From NCBI GenBank assembly GCA_014607495.2, contig CP053157.1, forward strand, positions 9,920,001 through 9,984,000: 64,000 nucleotides of DNA. The letters are read 5' to 3'. The position numbers and the translations under genes were made by a program. The notes below the pieces were generated by a model that saw only the letters and a list, made by a program, of their open reading frames with translations, had not been told where the DNA came from and ran no database searches. Below are positions 49,501 through 55,336 of this stretch, one piece after another (the first letter of the stretch is position 1; every line of letters starts with the position of its first letter). This DNA comes from Carposina sasakii. Lineage: Eukaryota > Arthropoda > Insecta > Lepidoptera > Carposinidae.

Positions 49501-50629
49501 TTTGGCATAAACTTACTTTATTTGATGTATAGAGTACGTACCCTTCGTTAAGGGTGGCAACGAAAAAACACCCTGTCCGTATGTATTTTTGTACAGGTTA
49601 CAAAAAAGGTAAAAAAGGTATCTTAGTATGCCGTAGCTTTATATCGTCTCATTTAGGAACAAAGAAGAGTATTTTGTACACATTTACAAAAGAATAATAT
49701 TCCAGTCCAATTACACAGTCTCAAGAGGAGTTGGGAAGTTTTAATTAAAGATTGAGCGACATTACGTTTCTCGGAAAAAAATACTTTGTTTCAAAAACCA
49801 AGGTTTCCTTATTGAATATAAATGTCTTATTAAAACCTCTATTCGAAAACATTATACATATTTATTTGCAATTACTCTTACGAAACCTCTCGAAGAGGCC
49901 GGAATTAAAATAATATTTCATATTCATTAACTGTTTTCTTTGAAAAAAATAAGTAATATATTATATAGGTATATATATGTTATCTTATATGTTATCTGTC
50001 AATTATTAATTAAGATCCTTAACTACATATGAATGAAATAAATTATTGACTATTAAGTATTTACTTCAAAGGAGGTCATTCAAGATCCATACTTATTGAC
50101 CGCAATGGTTCGAAGTACCGACTTAAATAACTCCCAATCCCTGAGCAGATAAGGAATATGGATCCATTTGATATTGCGTAGAACAAAATAATTATAAGTT
50201 AAATACATTTTATCATAAACATAAAATTATAATAACCTAACCTAACGCGATTTGCCTGCCCTTGATGTTAGAATTAAAAAGAAAAGGGACGTAAACGTAT
50301 TCGTAGCTAGGCCCATAGCACACAATATGTCATTTTTCTTCGAATTATTTGTGTTCGATTTCACCTTTAGTTAAGTTATAAATGTTACCGAGATCATAAT
50401 CATAAGAAGTCTATAATATAAACACACCAACCTTTGATGTCTATAAAAGTGATATTGCTGGAATGTTATTAAGAACATCATACCTGGCTGTAGCAACACC
50501 GGCCGTGACAGGACGGTGCCAGCTCGATTGGATGCTCTACACCGAAGCACTGCACCACCGACGCCACTGCCGGCGTCCAGCAGGGATCGGCGGGCGCCAA
50601 TCACCAAGTGTCCGTCGGCAAGCACGTGT
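19535..50629 (-). CDS. Dscam-like: Dscam-family cell-adhesion receptor, 30 exons, 5' end missing
   Basis: Exons in transcript order: 50629-50484, 41137-40979, 40355-40227, 39912-39807, 39538-39337, 39155-38936, 38762-38615, 38361-38195, 37939-37849, 37758-37580, 37418-37273, 36858-36723, 36432-36313, 36098-35913, 35742-35598, 34135-33978, 33139-32905, 31180-31041, 30476-30406, 29478-29232, 26809-26628, 26022-25899, 25391-25262, 24663-24479, 24398-24222, 24021-23792, 23687-23375, 22727-22502, 20681-20575, 19695-19535. All introns are GT-AG and phases match at every junction, giving 1,654 codons plus a stop. Domain order is Ig1-9, FN3 x4, Ig10, FN3 x2, TM, tail, which is diagnostic of Dscam. 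Family role: homophilic neurite recognition and self-avoidance at the neuronal surface. No alternative-exon arrays occur, so it is a Dscam2/3/4-type paralog rather than Dscam1; I cannot say which. The signal peptide and first half of Ig1 must lie upstream. Confidence 0.93.
20772..20987. mobile_element. Foldback element (family F), short copy
   Basis: Begins TTCACTATGGGTGCGCCCAC and ends with its complement GTGGGCGCACCCATAGTGAA (23-bp terminal inverted repeats). The body matches one arm of 22849-23357. It lies in the intron between the TM exon and the first tail exon. The 40 bp to its right reappear, inverted, beside the other copy. Confidence 0.85.
21035..21288 (+). mobile_element. Helitron-like repeat (family I)
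   Basis: Starts TCCTACTAATATTAAAAACG and ends with GCGGGCGTCTACTAG after a GC-rich hairpin-forming stretch (CCACGCGGATAGAGCCGCGGGC). TC at the start and CTRR at the end after a hairpin are Helitron features; such copies are common in Lepidoptera. Confidence 0.65.
21289..22501 (-). other. Intron DNA without recognised features
   Basis: Between the family I copy and the TM exon. A more GC-rich stretch at 22100-22250 has no domain I recognise. Confidence 0.5.
22502..22727 (-). CDS. Exon: end of sixth FN3, transmembrane helix
   Basis: SSRYRVGARASNEAGWTREV completes FN3-6. An acidic linker (EGLAEEVDAP) follows, then a hydrophobic helix LALLLALCAALSLAALTILA ending ILL and a basic stop-transfer RRKR. 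This fixes type I topology with the Ig/FN3 part outside. The donor GTTAGT is phase 2. Confidence 0.92.
22849..23357. mobile_element. Large foldback element beside a Dscam-like exon
   Basis: Arms 22849-23062 and 23153-23357 are near-perfect inverted repeats of about 205-214 bp around a 90-bp loop, with the same TTCACTATGGGTGCGCCCAC ends as the copy at 20772. It lies in the intron downstream of exon 23687-23375, 17 bp from its splice donor. RNA from it could form a hairpin of over 200 bp. Confidence 0.92.
23375..23687 (-). CDS. Exon: end of fifth FN3 and most of sixth FN3
   Basis: 313 bp beginning in phase 0. It encodes GEWRLQTANPGPITLTGLRC, GSAYRAYGSAGGAPG, then GGPPVAPPDGRWIKANSTHA (NST potential glycosylation site) and LKLEWAGSG. 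Two donors lie side by side: GTGGTA at 23378 and GTAAGT at 23374. Both keep the frame and differ by one codon; I chose the stronger GTAAGT. A 0.5-kb foldback element ends 17 bp beyond this donor. Confidence 0.88.
23792..24398 (-). CDS. Exons 24398-24222 and 24021-23792: Ig10 and start of fifth FN3
   Basis: GPARISSFGGVAVEAASGS, LTLRCVVGGNPPPAKRWLRG and PFHLDGDALLIR form the first part of Ig10. The second exon adds ELAHADNYTCVAENPHGSD (NYT potential glycosylation site) and TWRVIIL, then the FN3 opening PPAPPGLALLEARSRELELE. An Ig domain placed between FN3-4 and FN3-5 is the hallmark that separates Dscam from other IgCAM receptors such as contactin or sidekick. Confidence 0.9.
24479..25391 (-). 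CDS. Exons 25391-25262 and 24663-24479: fourth FN3 domain
   Basis: VPSAPGGMKLIALSERSLRA is followed by SWLPPPEPNGKLTHYTLFVK. The second exon encodes GSQEPNTTRVNVCTE (NTT potential glycosylation site), RTLRGLRAGRTYEAWVRAST and SAGEGPPS. The acceptor was chosen at CATATCAG (24664-24666) because the nearer CAAG would break the frame. A family D element fills much of the intron. Confidence 0.88.
24806..25102 (-). repeat. Family D foldback/MITE copy (intronic)
   Basis: TATACAGGATGATTTTTGGT at one end and CAACGAAAAAACACCCTTTA at the other. Interior motifs AGCATACTTGGGAAGTGTCT and TTTCCCAGCATTTTTTT recur in copies at 49199, 55334 and 61217. Confidence 0.75.
25440..25626 (-). repeat. SINE-A-related copy (variant A')
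   Basis: Head CGTCATCGTCAGCCTATTGC as in SINE A, then a different body: CCAGTCACTACCAGCCGTCC, TCTTTAAGTCATCGGTCC and GAGGCGCGGTCTCCATTCGA. Lies in the intron between the third and fourth FN3 domains. Confidence 0.65.
25899..26809 (-). CDS. Exons 26809-26628 and 26022-25899: third FN3 domain
   Basis: The first exon encodes PPTAGPEAITCASSTSTSLR, then ITWQPPPVDTRGG and THYTLQYTRRD. The second encodes LTSYAEYEIRVRAHNAAGDG and PLSVSQVCRTDED. The junction is phase 0. The 605-bp intron between them contains a foldback element with 60-bp arms (26110-26369). Confidence 0.9.
26110..26369. mobile_element. Foldback element (family G)
   Basis: 60-bp arms (26110-26169, 26310-26369) contain TTTGGTAGGTGTAGGGCTCT and its complement; about 140 bp of loop. 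Lies in an intron of the third FN3 domain. Confidence 0.8.
26810..29231 (-). other. 2.4-kb intron with LINE-tail-like and duplicated segments
   Basis: It holds a T/A hairpin (27012-27058), a probable retroelement 3' end at about 28490-28850 finishing in an AATAAATAAATAAAT tail, and a tandem duplication of about 130 bp (28905-29171). Between 27.1 and 28.4 kb I recognise nothing. Confidence 0.5.
28905..29171. repeat. Tandem duplication of about 130 bp
   Basis: Two diverged copies share AAGTTTAAAAATGTT, a GTTTTATACAACTACTG-like block and the end TTTATAACCCCATTCACACC (second copy TTACACC), then CTGTA. Confidence 0.6.
29232..30476 (-). CDS. Exons 30476-30406 and 29478-29232: second FN3 domain
   Basis: The 71-bp exon encodes APGGAPRDISVRALRARE and LHITWL. 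The second continues at PPLRESWHGTLLGYTIRWWE, then LKAATRYGVTVRAYNAAGTG. The phase-0 junction falls within the W-x-P-P motif, as expected for FN3. The first exon is very GC-rich against its AT-rich flanks. Confidence 0.9.
29848..30005. repeat. Family C repeat copy 1
   Basis: Shares ACTATAGTCGTAGCTATAGT, CACCGATG and CAAATGAATTGAAT with 31960-32095. Not assigned to a known class. Confidence 0.55.
31041..33139 (-). CDS. Exons 33139-32905 and 31180-31041: first FN3 domain
   Basis: ERPSIPEEVRVSEVWSRH opens a fibronectin type III fold, followed by RVTWRLARG (B-strand tryptophan) and SHYSLQYRAL. The second exon has LLPDTRYALRLAAHNDVG, the classic 'L-P-T-x-Y-x-x-R-V-x-A-x-N' FN3 signature. LNLT and NSDL near the exon end include a potential glycosylation site. 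The 1.7-kb intron contains a family E foldback copy and a family C copy. Confidence 0.9.
31960..32095. repeat. Family C repeat copy 2
   Basis: Same order of blocks as at 29848-30005, in the next intron. Start CACTATAGTCGTAGCTATAG, end TGCATATTCATAAAC. Confidence 0.55.
32279..32706. repeat. Family E foldback/MITE copy
   Basis: Begins GTGTGTGGGTGACAGCAAGT and ends CTAACAAACACCCTGTATA; the interior has CTCGCAGGAAATG and TTGTATCGGGCGATCCTGTG, which recur at 45960-46040. In the intron of the first FN3 domain. Confidence 0.7.
33978..35742 (-). CDS. Exons 35742-35598 and 34135-33978: Ig9
   Basis: The first exon encodes EPPRLARGGSSGE, ARLICTVRGEPEIHLQWTHD. The second begins with a run of glycines and encodes SEITITHSGPEHAGEYRCIA, RNLYGSDE. 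The 1.46-kb intron carries a SINE-B copy (35095-35353). The junction is phase 2 (CA|T, histidine). Confidence 0.88.
35095..35353 (-). mobile_element. SINE-B copy in a Dscam-like intron
   Basis: ATACATATAATCACGCCTTT to ACTCCCAGAGCAGCATAGAA, close to the copy at 14846-15127. In the Ig9 intron, same strand sense as that copy. Confidence 0.8.
35913..36432 (-). CDS. Exons 36432-36313 and 36098-35913: Ig8
   Basis: The first exon encodes EPPTWIWRAQNTSVSAG (NTS is a potential glycosylation site), LLPCSAKGQPTPRISWEY. The second encodes GGSILSDGTVWLKST and HEGWYRCTARASHA, then TFYLDVR. The cysteine-tryptophan-cysteine core is complete; both junctions are phase 1. Confidence 0.9.
36723..37418 (-). CDS. 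Exons 37418-37273 and 36858-36723: Ig7
   Basis: The first exon starts PPKIMPFQFPEEL, close to the Dscam Ig7 opening PPKI-PF, and continues ATCSLVSGDKPIQFTWHKD. The second encodes LLIIQDLTSAHSGDYTCRA and the TNDFGSVSHTT G-strand region. The junction is phase 0. In insect Dscam2 this first exon has two mutually exclusive versions; only one is present here. The 414-bp intron shows no second Ig-like exon. Confidence 0.9.
37580..37939 (-). CDS. Exons 37939-37849 and 37758-37580: Ig6
   Basis: The short 91-bp exon encodes GPPNIRYLSTIHV and VIVYCPYSGYPI. The second encodes VEWRREDGS and SAGAYTCEVRAESGE, completing the cysteine-tryptophan-cysteine core. The junction is phase 2 (AA|A, lysine). Ig6 is the domain varied by the exon-9-type cluster in Dscam1 Ig7/Ig3 systems; no duplicate of either exon is visible here. 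Confidence 0.9.
38195..38762 (-). CDS. Exons 38762-38615 and 38361-38195: Ig5
   Basis: The first exon encodes DRPPRLVSSFSEAV, NIALRCAATGVPPP and ILWTLDD. The second encodes a long acidic stretch followed by GGRYGCNATNSRGS. NAT is a potential N-glycosylation site beside the F-strand cysteine. The split codon AA|G gives lysine. The proline-rich G-x-P-P-P turn before the tryptophan is typical of Dscam/contactin-type Ig domains. Confidence 0.9.
38936..39155 (-). CDS. Exon: Ig4
   Basis: A single 220-bp exon begins in phase 0 and encodes nearly all of Ig4: FNCSVSGGRGGG (first cysteine, glycine-rich turn), TSWQHEG (tryptophan), and SGLYQCTAYDHSD (second cysteine with the usual Y-x-C). Donor GTAATT in phase 1. 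In Dscam proteins Ig1-Ig4 fold into the compact horseshoe that mediates binding. Confidence 0.9.
39337..39912 (-). CDS. Exons 39912-39807 and 39538-39337: Ig3
   Basis: The first exon has TVILPCIIRHMSG, with the first Ig cysteine. The second has SWQKQEPQG (core tryptophan) and ASRYACSPGNEA (second cysteine), and runs on into the A strand of Ig4 (YEPLTVSVTPDPL). The codon AG|T spanning the intron encodes serine. The donor of the second exon is a consensus GTAAGT in phase 0. Confidence 0.9.
40227..41137 (-). CDS. Exons 41137-40979 and 40355-40227: Ig2
   Basis: The first exon carries the B-strand cysteine in VVMRCDLS and the core tryptophan in VTWLQDG. The second carries the YTCIALD F-strand cysteine. 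Both junctions are phase 1. In Dscam1 the matching first exon is the exon-4 alternative cluster; here there is a single copy. The 623-bp intron holds a (TG)n run and a Helitron-like fragment. Confidence 0.9.
40518..40558. repeat. (TG)n microsatellite
   Basis: An uninterrupted run of about 20 TG repeats in the intron of Ig2; likely polymorphic. Confidence 0.95.
40728..40936 (+). repeat. Helitron-like repeat (family I), 5'-truncated
   Basis: Contains AACACATAGGCAACTTTTTA, TCCCGGGAAAATATTTTT and the terminal CACGCGGACGGAGTCGCGGG then CATCCACTAG. It ends about 40 bp from the splice donor of the first Ig2 exon. Confidence 0.65.
42083..42225 (+). repeat. SINE-B fragment
   Basis: After a T-run, CCCAAAATTGGTCAGAAGTG, then GGCCCTTGGTGCTCTGCCTA and AGGGATGAAGGCGTGATTGT: the 3' half of family B. 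Confidence 0.7.
42672..43016. repeat. Family E foldback/MITE copy
   Basis: TATACAGGATGTTTGTGACA at the left and TTTGCCTGGCTATCACCTAC at the right; internal GAGAGTCACAAGTGATCCAA. Its right end is followed by a small Helitron-like fragment (to about 43085). Confidence 0.65.
43815..44329 (+). mobile_element. Composite SINE (B followed by A)
   Basis: A family B copy (about 43828-44077) is joined head to tail to a family A copy (about 44083-44328, ending in a GAA repeat). The pair is flanked by TATAATCTCATT on both sides (43803-43814, 44330-44341), so the two parts appear to have inserted as one unit. Confidence 0.65.
44997..45036. repeat. AT-rich palindrome
   Basis: Perfect 17-bp arms, ATTAATTTGGATTATAA and its complement, around a 6-bp loop. 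No associated gene; probably cruciform-prone DNA or a tiny foldback. Confidence 0.85.
45892..46315. repeat. Family E foldback/MITE copy
   Basis: GGGTGTGTGTGACAGCCAGG to ACCTGGTTGTCACAAACACC, with CGCCAATTGTATCGGGCGAT inside. It is the longest family E copy here along with 32279-32706. Confidence 0.7.
47565..48205. repeat. GC-rich unidentified repeat, likely transposon-derived
   Basis: After an (ATA)n run a 640-bp segment is far more GC-rich than its flanks. It has several short open frames on both strands but no protein domain I recognise. It abuts the 3' end of the LINE remnant. Probably another retroelement tail; the identity is open. Confidence 0.35.
48209..48515 (-). mobile_element. 3' end of the same non-LTR element
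   Basis: The minus strand encodes LTLTATAVRLWKDLPVTIRE and SSTVEVFKS before a stop, the standard C-terminus 'VRLWNNLP..IR..S...FK' of these LINEs. A 3' UTR and GCAATAAAGAATTTT follow, with a TAA-repeat tail. About 100 codons normally found between this block and the upstream RT block are missing and replaced by the serine-protease sequence. Confidence 0.7.
48519..48602 (+). pseudogene. Orphan trypsin-like serine-protease exon (catalytic His)
   Basis: After a CCAG acceptor-like site the sequence reads SSIASYLCGAALIGTQWVLT followed by AAHCITK. This is the region around the catalytic histidine of S1 proteases (CGG-L-I...W-V-L-T-A-A-H-C). GC-rich codons contrast with the surroundings. No exon for the N-terminus or for the Asp or Ser catalytic blocks was found nearby, and the frame closes at a stop about 40 bases later. 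It lies between two parts of a minus-strand reverse-transcriptase remnant inside the Dscam-like intron. Most likely a captured or inserted exon fragment. Confidence 0.6.
48740..49086 (-). mobile_element. Non-LTR retrotransposon RT C-terminal fragment (Jockey/CR1 type)
   Basis: The minus strand reads VIFDGTPLEFVSKIKNLGLH, then ISDDMSWTIQVSELNSRIYY and, after a frameshift, LVNALLLPITDYAVVCYPN. This is the familiar block after the YADD palm of Jockey/CR1-like reverse transcriptases. The frame is broken, so it is a dead copy. The matching 3' end lies at 48209-48515. Confidence 0.75.
49199..49586 (-). repeat. Family D MITE copy
   Basis: TATACAGGATGATTTTTGGT to AACGAAAAAACACCCTGTC. It retains the complete interior (ATTAATATCTGTCTATGAAA, TTTCCCAGCATTTTTTGGCA) and can serve as the reference for the family. 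Confidence 0.8.
50484..50629 (-). CDS. Exon: second half of Ig1 (first exon recovered)
   Basis: 146 bp. It enters on the third base of a codon and leaves with one base. The protein contains HVLADGHLVI, then LRCRASNRAG, matching the Dscam Ig1 pattern of 'VLPNGTL' followed by the F-strand cysteine and the G strand. The partner B-strand cysteine is not in this exon, so an upstream exon is required. Acceptor CCCATTAG, donor GTATGA. It is separated from the Ig2 exons by a 9.3-kb intron full of mobile elements; the phases on both sides agree. Confidence 0.85.
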
Positions 50630-51510
50630 CTAATGGGAAAAATATACAGATAAGCGTTACAATAATAAGTTTTTAGTAATTACACATCTTGTAAATTATT
50701 TGCTATCGTAACGCTTAACTAACAAGTCTAACGCTTGTTTATACGAATCACTGACTAGTAGTATTCCATCAACAGATCAAGCAAATTGTGGTAGGTGTAA
50801 ATGAGATTCATAGGTTTATTTCCAACTTTACTATTATGTACTTAGTGACGCCATCTTGTAATCTCAAATTGCTCGCTTGCTTTACAAATATACGTGAAAA
50901 GGTAAAGTTATCGCGATGACAGATTACATCTTATTATATTTTGATCTGCCAATTTTCCGGCCCGGGAACCCACAACCCATTGAAGTTCTACCTCAGTACA
51001 GTACGCAATATAAAACCTACACCATTGAGACTCCATCTGATTGGATGAGAGATTCCTCAGGGATAGTATACTTTGACAAGAAGATCTAATTTTCTGCTTC
51101 AATATCTTGCAATTTGACAATTCGCCCTGGGAAAAATATATTGGGTATTACACGTACTTATTTTTATTCCAAACTGACTGTAGCGGTGGTTTTCCGTTGA
51201 AAATATATTTCAGAAAATTAACCACGACAGGATGATAATTCAGATTCAAATAGAATTTATTTAATTGCATTGAGTCCTAGAAAAGTACTTGTGCTACTAA
51301 TATCATGAACAGGAAAAGTAAAAAAGATCGTTAATCTAACTACTAGACGAATTTTGATGAAAAATGGAGGCCCGGGAGTCTTGGGAGACACTAGAACATA
51401 AGTTAAGTAAGTCAAGAATACATCAGTTACCACACATACCCTGCTAATAAACCGAGCATAAAGTTACAACCTCGTAATACTTGATTTTTGACAGCAAAAT
51501 ACCTACCTAT
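50630..51510. other. Upstream DNA, no exon recognised
   Basis: I searched the minus strand for the missing first half of Ig1 (cysteine, G-x-P-x-P and tryptophan pattern) and saw none. Short frames only. Confidence 0.5.
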
Positions 51511-51513
51511 ACA

Positions 51514-51735
51514 GGGTATTTTTTGGTCGTCAACGTTTTTGAATACCACGCATTCTCCTCATCATCACGAACATTTTTCTCCATGGAAGCATACCTGGGA
51601 AGTGTCTGGTTTCCAAGATATTGAGGTCTAAAGTCGACTTATCAAGTTGCATTTTTTGGCAGAAATGCATGTAGGCATGACTAACAAACATCTTTCCCGA
51701 AGAAACGTTAGTTAAATTCCAAACATTTCCTATCA
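51514..51735 (-). repeat. Family D MITE, half copy
   Basis: ACAGGGTATTTTTTGGTCGT and CATGGAAGCATACCTGGGAA mark one half; the other end is missing. Confidence 0.65.
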
Positions 51736-52479
51736 AAAATCCAAGGCAAAAGTTACAGCGCGCGGTGGGTAATGCTACGAGTACTAGAATCGGTATCTCG
51801 GCTCTCTAGCTTCTCGCGCGAAGCATATTCAAACCTACACTAGGCTACACTCGCAGCAACAACCAACACGAAAAATCCAGCTAAGACAAAACTACTACTT
51901 TGTTATTAACACAAAAAAGTTAGTTCTTATTATTAATGAAGTAGGTACCTACCTACATTTACGATCGTATTCTTAGTGGAAAAGTTCGAGGACACACAAA
52001 TGAGAGATGGTGCACAATACCTACTAGGTATGACAGGAACGTGGTTCGCTAGCGATCAGCTGATTGCCCGGTCGAGCTCTTGCCGGCTATCGATCGAAAC
52101 TTCTCCAGTTTCCAGTGTCTATTTCTTACTAATCCTCATAACATGCAGGAATAACCTAACTAGGTAGGCACACTAACTTGAAACTACAGTACCTACAGTG
52201 TAAATTATTAATAATAGTAGTAGGTACTATTGACTACCTACGCGATACGCGGGAAACTTCCTTAATTTAGGTTCTTTCGAGCTACCTAAGCTACGAAACA
52301 ATCAAGTAAGTAAGTAGGTACCTTTTCTAGGGCAAAAATCACAATCACAAACTTCTTCATCAATAACTTCAAGTTTAATAAAATGACGAAGTCACACATA
52401 ACATAAATAACGGAAAATTAATTATAAACAGTAAACACCATTGTCAAAATTAACGTAACAACAATAAATTCTTCGTCGG

Positions 52480-52680
52480 TATTAGCATTTAGGTAACGAA
52501 ATTCGAAAGCTATCACGCTACAGACGGTGGCACGTGTAAAGCTGCCCGCCCTTGAACCCGTGCACGCATGTCGACCGACCGGCGGTGTCTGTTTGTAGCA
52601 GCGAGCGGTATCTTTGTCAACGCCTTTGAACAACCGCAAAGGCGCGCGGCGCGCGCGCTCGCTCGCACATTTATTTGCAC
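52480..52680 (-). promoter_or_regulatory. CpG-rich patch, possible promoter/5' exon of the Dscam-like gene
   Basis: GC-rich block with AGGCGCGCGGCGCGCGCGCT and several CG dinucleotides in otherwise AT-rich DNA, 1.9 kb upstream of the first recovered exon. A short minus-strand frame (MRARVQGRAALHV) gives no signal peptide. Position and composition suggest a start region, but nothing proves it. Confidence 0.3.
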
Positions 52681-53743
52681 TCTTTCTTACATATCGATAT
52701 TCCTCCGGGACTGATGTTCAATGCATTCGTTGATATCGTGCGTTTAGTTAGGTTCAATCACATTCAACCATTCAAAAATAACTGGTACTTATGCTTAAGA
52801 CACAGCCATTTATGTTAAGAATGGAGAGAGATGGGAGAGACCTGACTAAGATTAGGTTTAGGTTTAAGTGTGAATGCCGGAATCGACCCTATTATCTACC
52901 TAAATATCATAAATTTCCTTTCAAAATAGCAAAGCATAATTACAGCGCATTACGCGTTAAATATCTGCTACTTACTCTAGTCTAGTAATAACAAACAACA
53001 CGAAAAACCTAGGATAAAACCGGAATTTGTAAGTACCTAAAGTAAAAAGTAAAGTTTAAAAAGCAAGTTCCTCAATAGTTCCTGATTTCGAAAATTCAGT
53101 GAACCAGATGGTCATACACATACTAACTAGCGCCATCATCCATCAAAACTATGGTGAATCGTACTCTAGTATGTATTTAATGGTACTTTATTTAGTTTGT
53201 ACATACTTTGTTTTTTAATTAACTAAATTAATAGCACAATTAACATCCTTCACAATAATCAGAAACTTCTTCAAACTTCAATAAAATCGACAAGTTACCT
53301 ACACCTACCTACATAAAATTCATACCTATCAAGCACAAAAGTATTGAACAAATAAATAATTGAAAAATAAATCTTATGGTCATGCACTAAGATTTAAAAT
53401 CAATGGACGGGATGACCGCTTAGTTCATCCATTAGGGCTTTTATACACGACGATGTCTCGTCGATATTACGGGACAAATCGGGACTGATGTTTATGTATG
53501 TTGGTTGATACTTTGATGACGATATCGGACCGTAATATCATTAATTTCTCGCTTAGATTAGTTATACTATTACACCCATATATCATGATTTATTTACTTA
53601 CTTAATCTTACACATTCAACTACAGTATCACGATTAGGATTGCCAACTTTTATACTTACACAGATTTGCGGGACCTTGGGGTTAAATATGCGAGACTAGA
53701 GCAAGAGAAATAGGACACACTTAAAATTGGATAATTTCTGAAA

Positions 53744-53995
53744 ATCCTACTAATATTAAAAACGCGAATATTTGTGAGTATGTATGGATGGATGTTTGTT
53801 ACTCTTTCGCGTAAAAACTGCTGGAGCGATTTTAATAAAATTTGGTATGGAGTTAGCTGACACCCTGGATTAACACATAGGCTAACTTTTATCCCGGGCA
53901 AATATTTTTATCCCGGGAAAATATTTTTATCTCGGATAGTTTCGACATTTTGTTTTTTTCTGTAGTCTACAAAGTCGCGGGCATCCACTAGTTTT
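53744..53995 (+). mobile_element. Helitron-like repeat (family I), complete
   Basis: Starts TCCTACTAATATTAAAAACG, ends AGTCGCGGGCATCCACTAG, with duplicated TTTTATCCCGGG blocks. It is inserted in the reverse-transcriptase fragment that continues at 53996-54105. Confidence 0.7.
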
Positions 53996-54105
53996 TTTCT
54001 TTTCGGAGAAATAACATCTCCTTGTCTCACTTCCCTCTGCAATGAAATCGGCTCAGTGTTGTACGTGTTAAATTGTGAGAACGTGTAAGTTCGCCCTAAT
54101 GACAA
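53996..54105 (-). mobile_element. Reverse-transcriptase fragment (RTE-like)
   Basis: The minus strand reads NTYNTEPISLQREVRQGDVI then SPK, the R-Q-G-D-x-x-S-P-K palm motif of non-LTR reverse transcriptases. It stops where the family I element begins. Confidence 0.7.
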
Positions 54106-54231
54106 TTTTTTTTGTGTTACCTATTATTTGCGATTTTTTTTTCATATTCAGTTCGGTTTGATACGTCACCTGATGCGTACGCTTTTTCTTTTCTCGAGTT
54201 GTGTTTTTGTGTTTTAAGTACTGATTACCGC

Positions 54232-54233
<2 letters not shown>

Positions 54234-54264
<31 letters not shown>
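54234..54264. repeat. (GT)n microsatellite
   Basis: About 15 uninterrupted GT/TG units just upstream of the transposase-like fragment. Confidence 0.95.
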
Positions 54265-54267
<3 letters not shown>

Positions 54268-54309
54268 TTGTTTTATTGTGCAGTTTAGGTATTTATTGAT
54301 TAACATTGA

Positions 54310-54657
54310 AAAAATTCCGCATCAGTACACTTCGCGCGAATACCTAAACATGGTGTACTGCTATGGCAGAGCCGATGGAAATGCAGCATTGGCTCTTCGT
54401 GAGTACGGCATCAGGCATCCTGAAGCACAGCAACCCACTGATTCTCGGTTATTTTGAGGGCCGTCTACCGCATCCTGGAAAACCAGCCGATTGTCCCGGT
54501 TTCCCATGGCAGTGGCCAAGAAATTTCAGTTGCAGCTCAGGACGCTATTCTCGCCGTCATGAACGTGAATCCGGCGCTAGGGGTTCGGACAGCGGCTCGA
54601 GTGCTCCGCCAGCGGCATGGCCATCGCTCTCGACATGCCGTGTCCTACAGTAATTGA
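54310..54657 (+). pseudogene. DUF4817-like helix-turn-helix fragment, frameshifted
   Basis: The first frame reads YTSREYLNMVYCYGRADGNA then ALALREYGIRHPEA and stops at about 54457. The second frame picks up VYRILENQPIVPVSHGSG, then AAQDAILAVMNVNPALGVRT and AARVLRQRHGH. This is the DUF4817-type helix-turn-helix common in arthropods as the N-terminal part of transposon-related proteins. One frameshift and no downstream catalytic domain: a broken copy. Confidence 0.6.
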
Positions 54658-55214
54658 GCAATATTTGATACGTATTGAGAGGCCTCCTCCCGACGACCCC
54701 GACAACAATTAGGTAAGTACCTGCCTCTCACATAACTATTTTGGTAGGTACCTAAGTTACCTAACTACTATTAATCAGATCTTTCTTTGTGTTCCGTTTA
54801 ATTTGTTGGTAAATACTCGTATCATTTAGGTACTTAGGAACTTACGTAAAAAATATTGTCTTAGTTTAATTTTAATTTCATGTGTTTCTTTATGATGTTA
54901 ATTGTTTGTGATGGCTGTAGGTTTTCTGTGGTCCTTGGTGATTCGCTTCGCGAGTTAGGCAATGGTAAAATGACGGCGATGCCGGTGGAAAATGCAGTAC
55001 CTACTTGCTATTAAGTATTCTGTTTGGAAGGTTTATGCTAGGATAAGATGGCAGATAATTCGCATTTGTTATAATATTTCTTCCCGAGGATTTCGACTAA
55101 ACAAATAGGTTAGTAGGTAAGTTTTATGCACTGATGTTATTCTCCGTTTTACGTAACCTCGTACCACGTTACGGACGAAGTTGAGCGATGTTAGCTTAAC
55201 ATTGCGCGCGACCA

Positions 55215-55336
55215 AATGTATAAAAAAAAATTACCTGAAAAATTAAACTCATTTCCCAGCAATATTTTTTGTATAAACAAACTTTATTTGATGTATAGAA
55301 TACATACCTTTCGTATACGGTTGCAACAAAAAAACA
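55215..55336 (-). repeat. Family D end fragment
   Basis: TTTCCCAGCAATATTTTTTG, ACTTTATTTGATGTATAGAA and AACAAAAAAACACCCTGTAT: the right end of one copy, directly abutting the left end of the next. Confidence 0.65.

Larger units (their letters stand above)
41138..50483 (-). other. 9.3-kb first observed intron of the Dscam-like gene
   Basis: Phase-1 intron between the Ig1 and Ig2 exons. It holds copies of SINE B (42083-42225), family E (42672-43016, 45892-46315), a composite SINE (43815-44329), an unidentified GC-rich repeat (47565-48205), a split non-LTR remnant with a serine-protease exon (48209-49086) and family D (49199-49586). The remaining stretches (41.2-42.0, 44.4-45.8, 46.4-47.5, 49.6-50.4 kb) are AT-rich with nothing I recognise. 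Confidence 0.8.

Noticed and set aside
50908..51120. 70-codon minus frame as the missing Ig1 exon
   Set aside because: It lacks the cysteine-tryptophan spacing and has no splice sites in a matching phase.
52418..52639. Signal-peptide exon of the Dscam-like gene
   Set aside because: The minus-strand frames have no hydrophobic core after a methionine and no fitting phase-2 donor.
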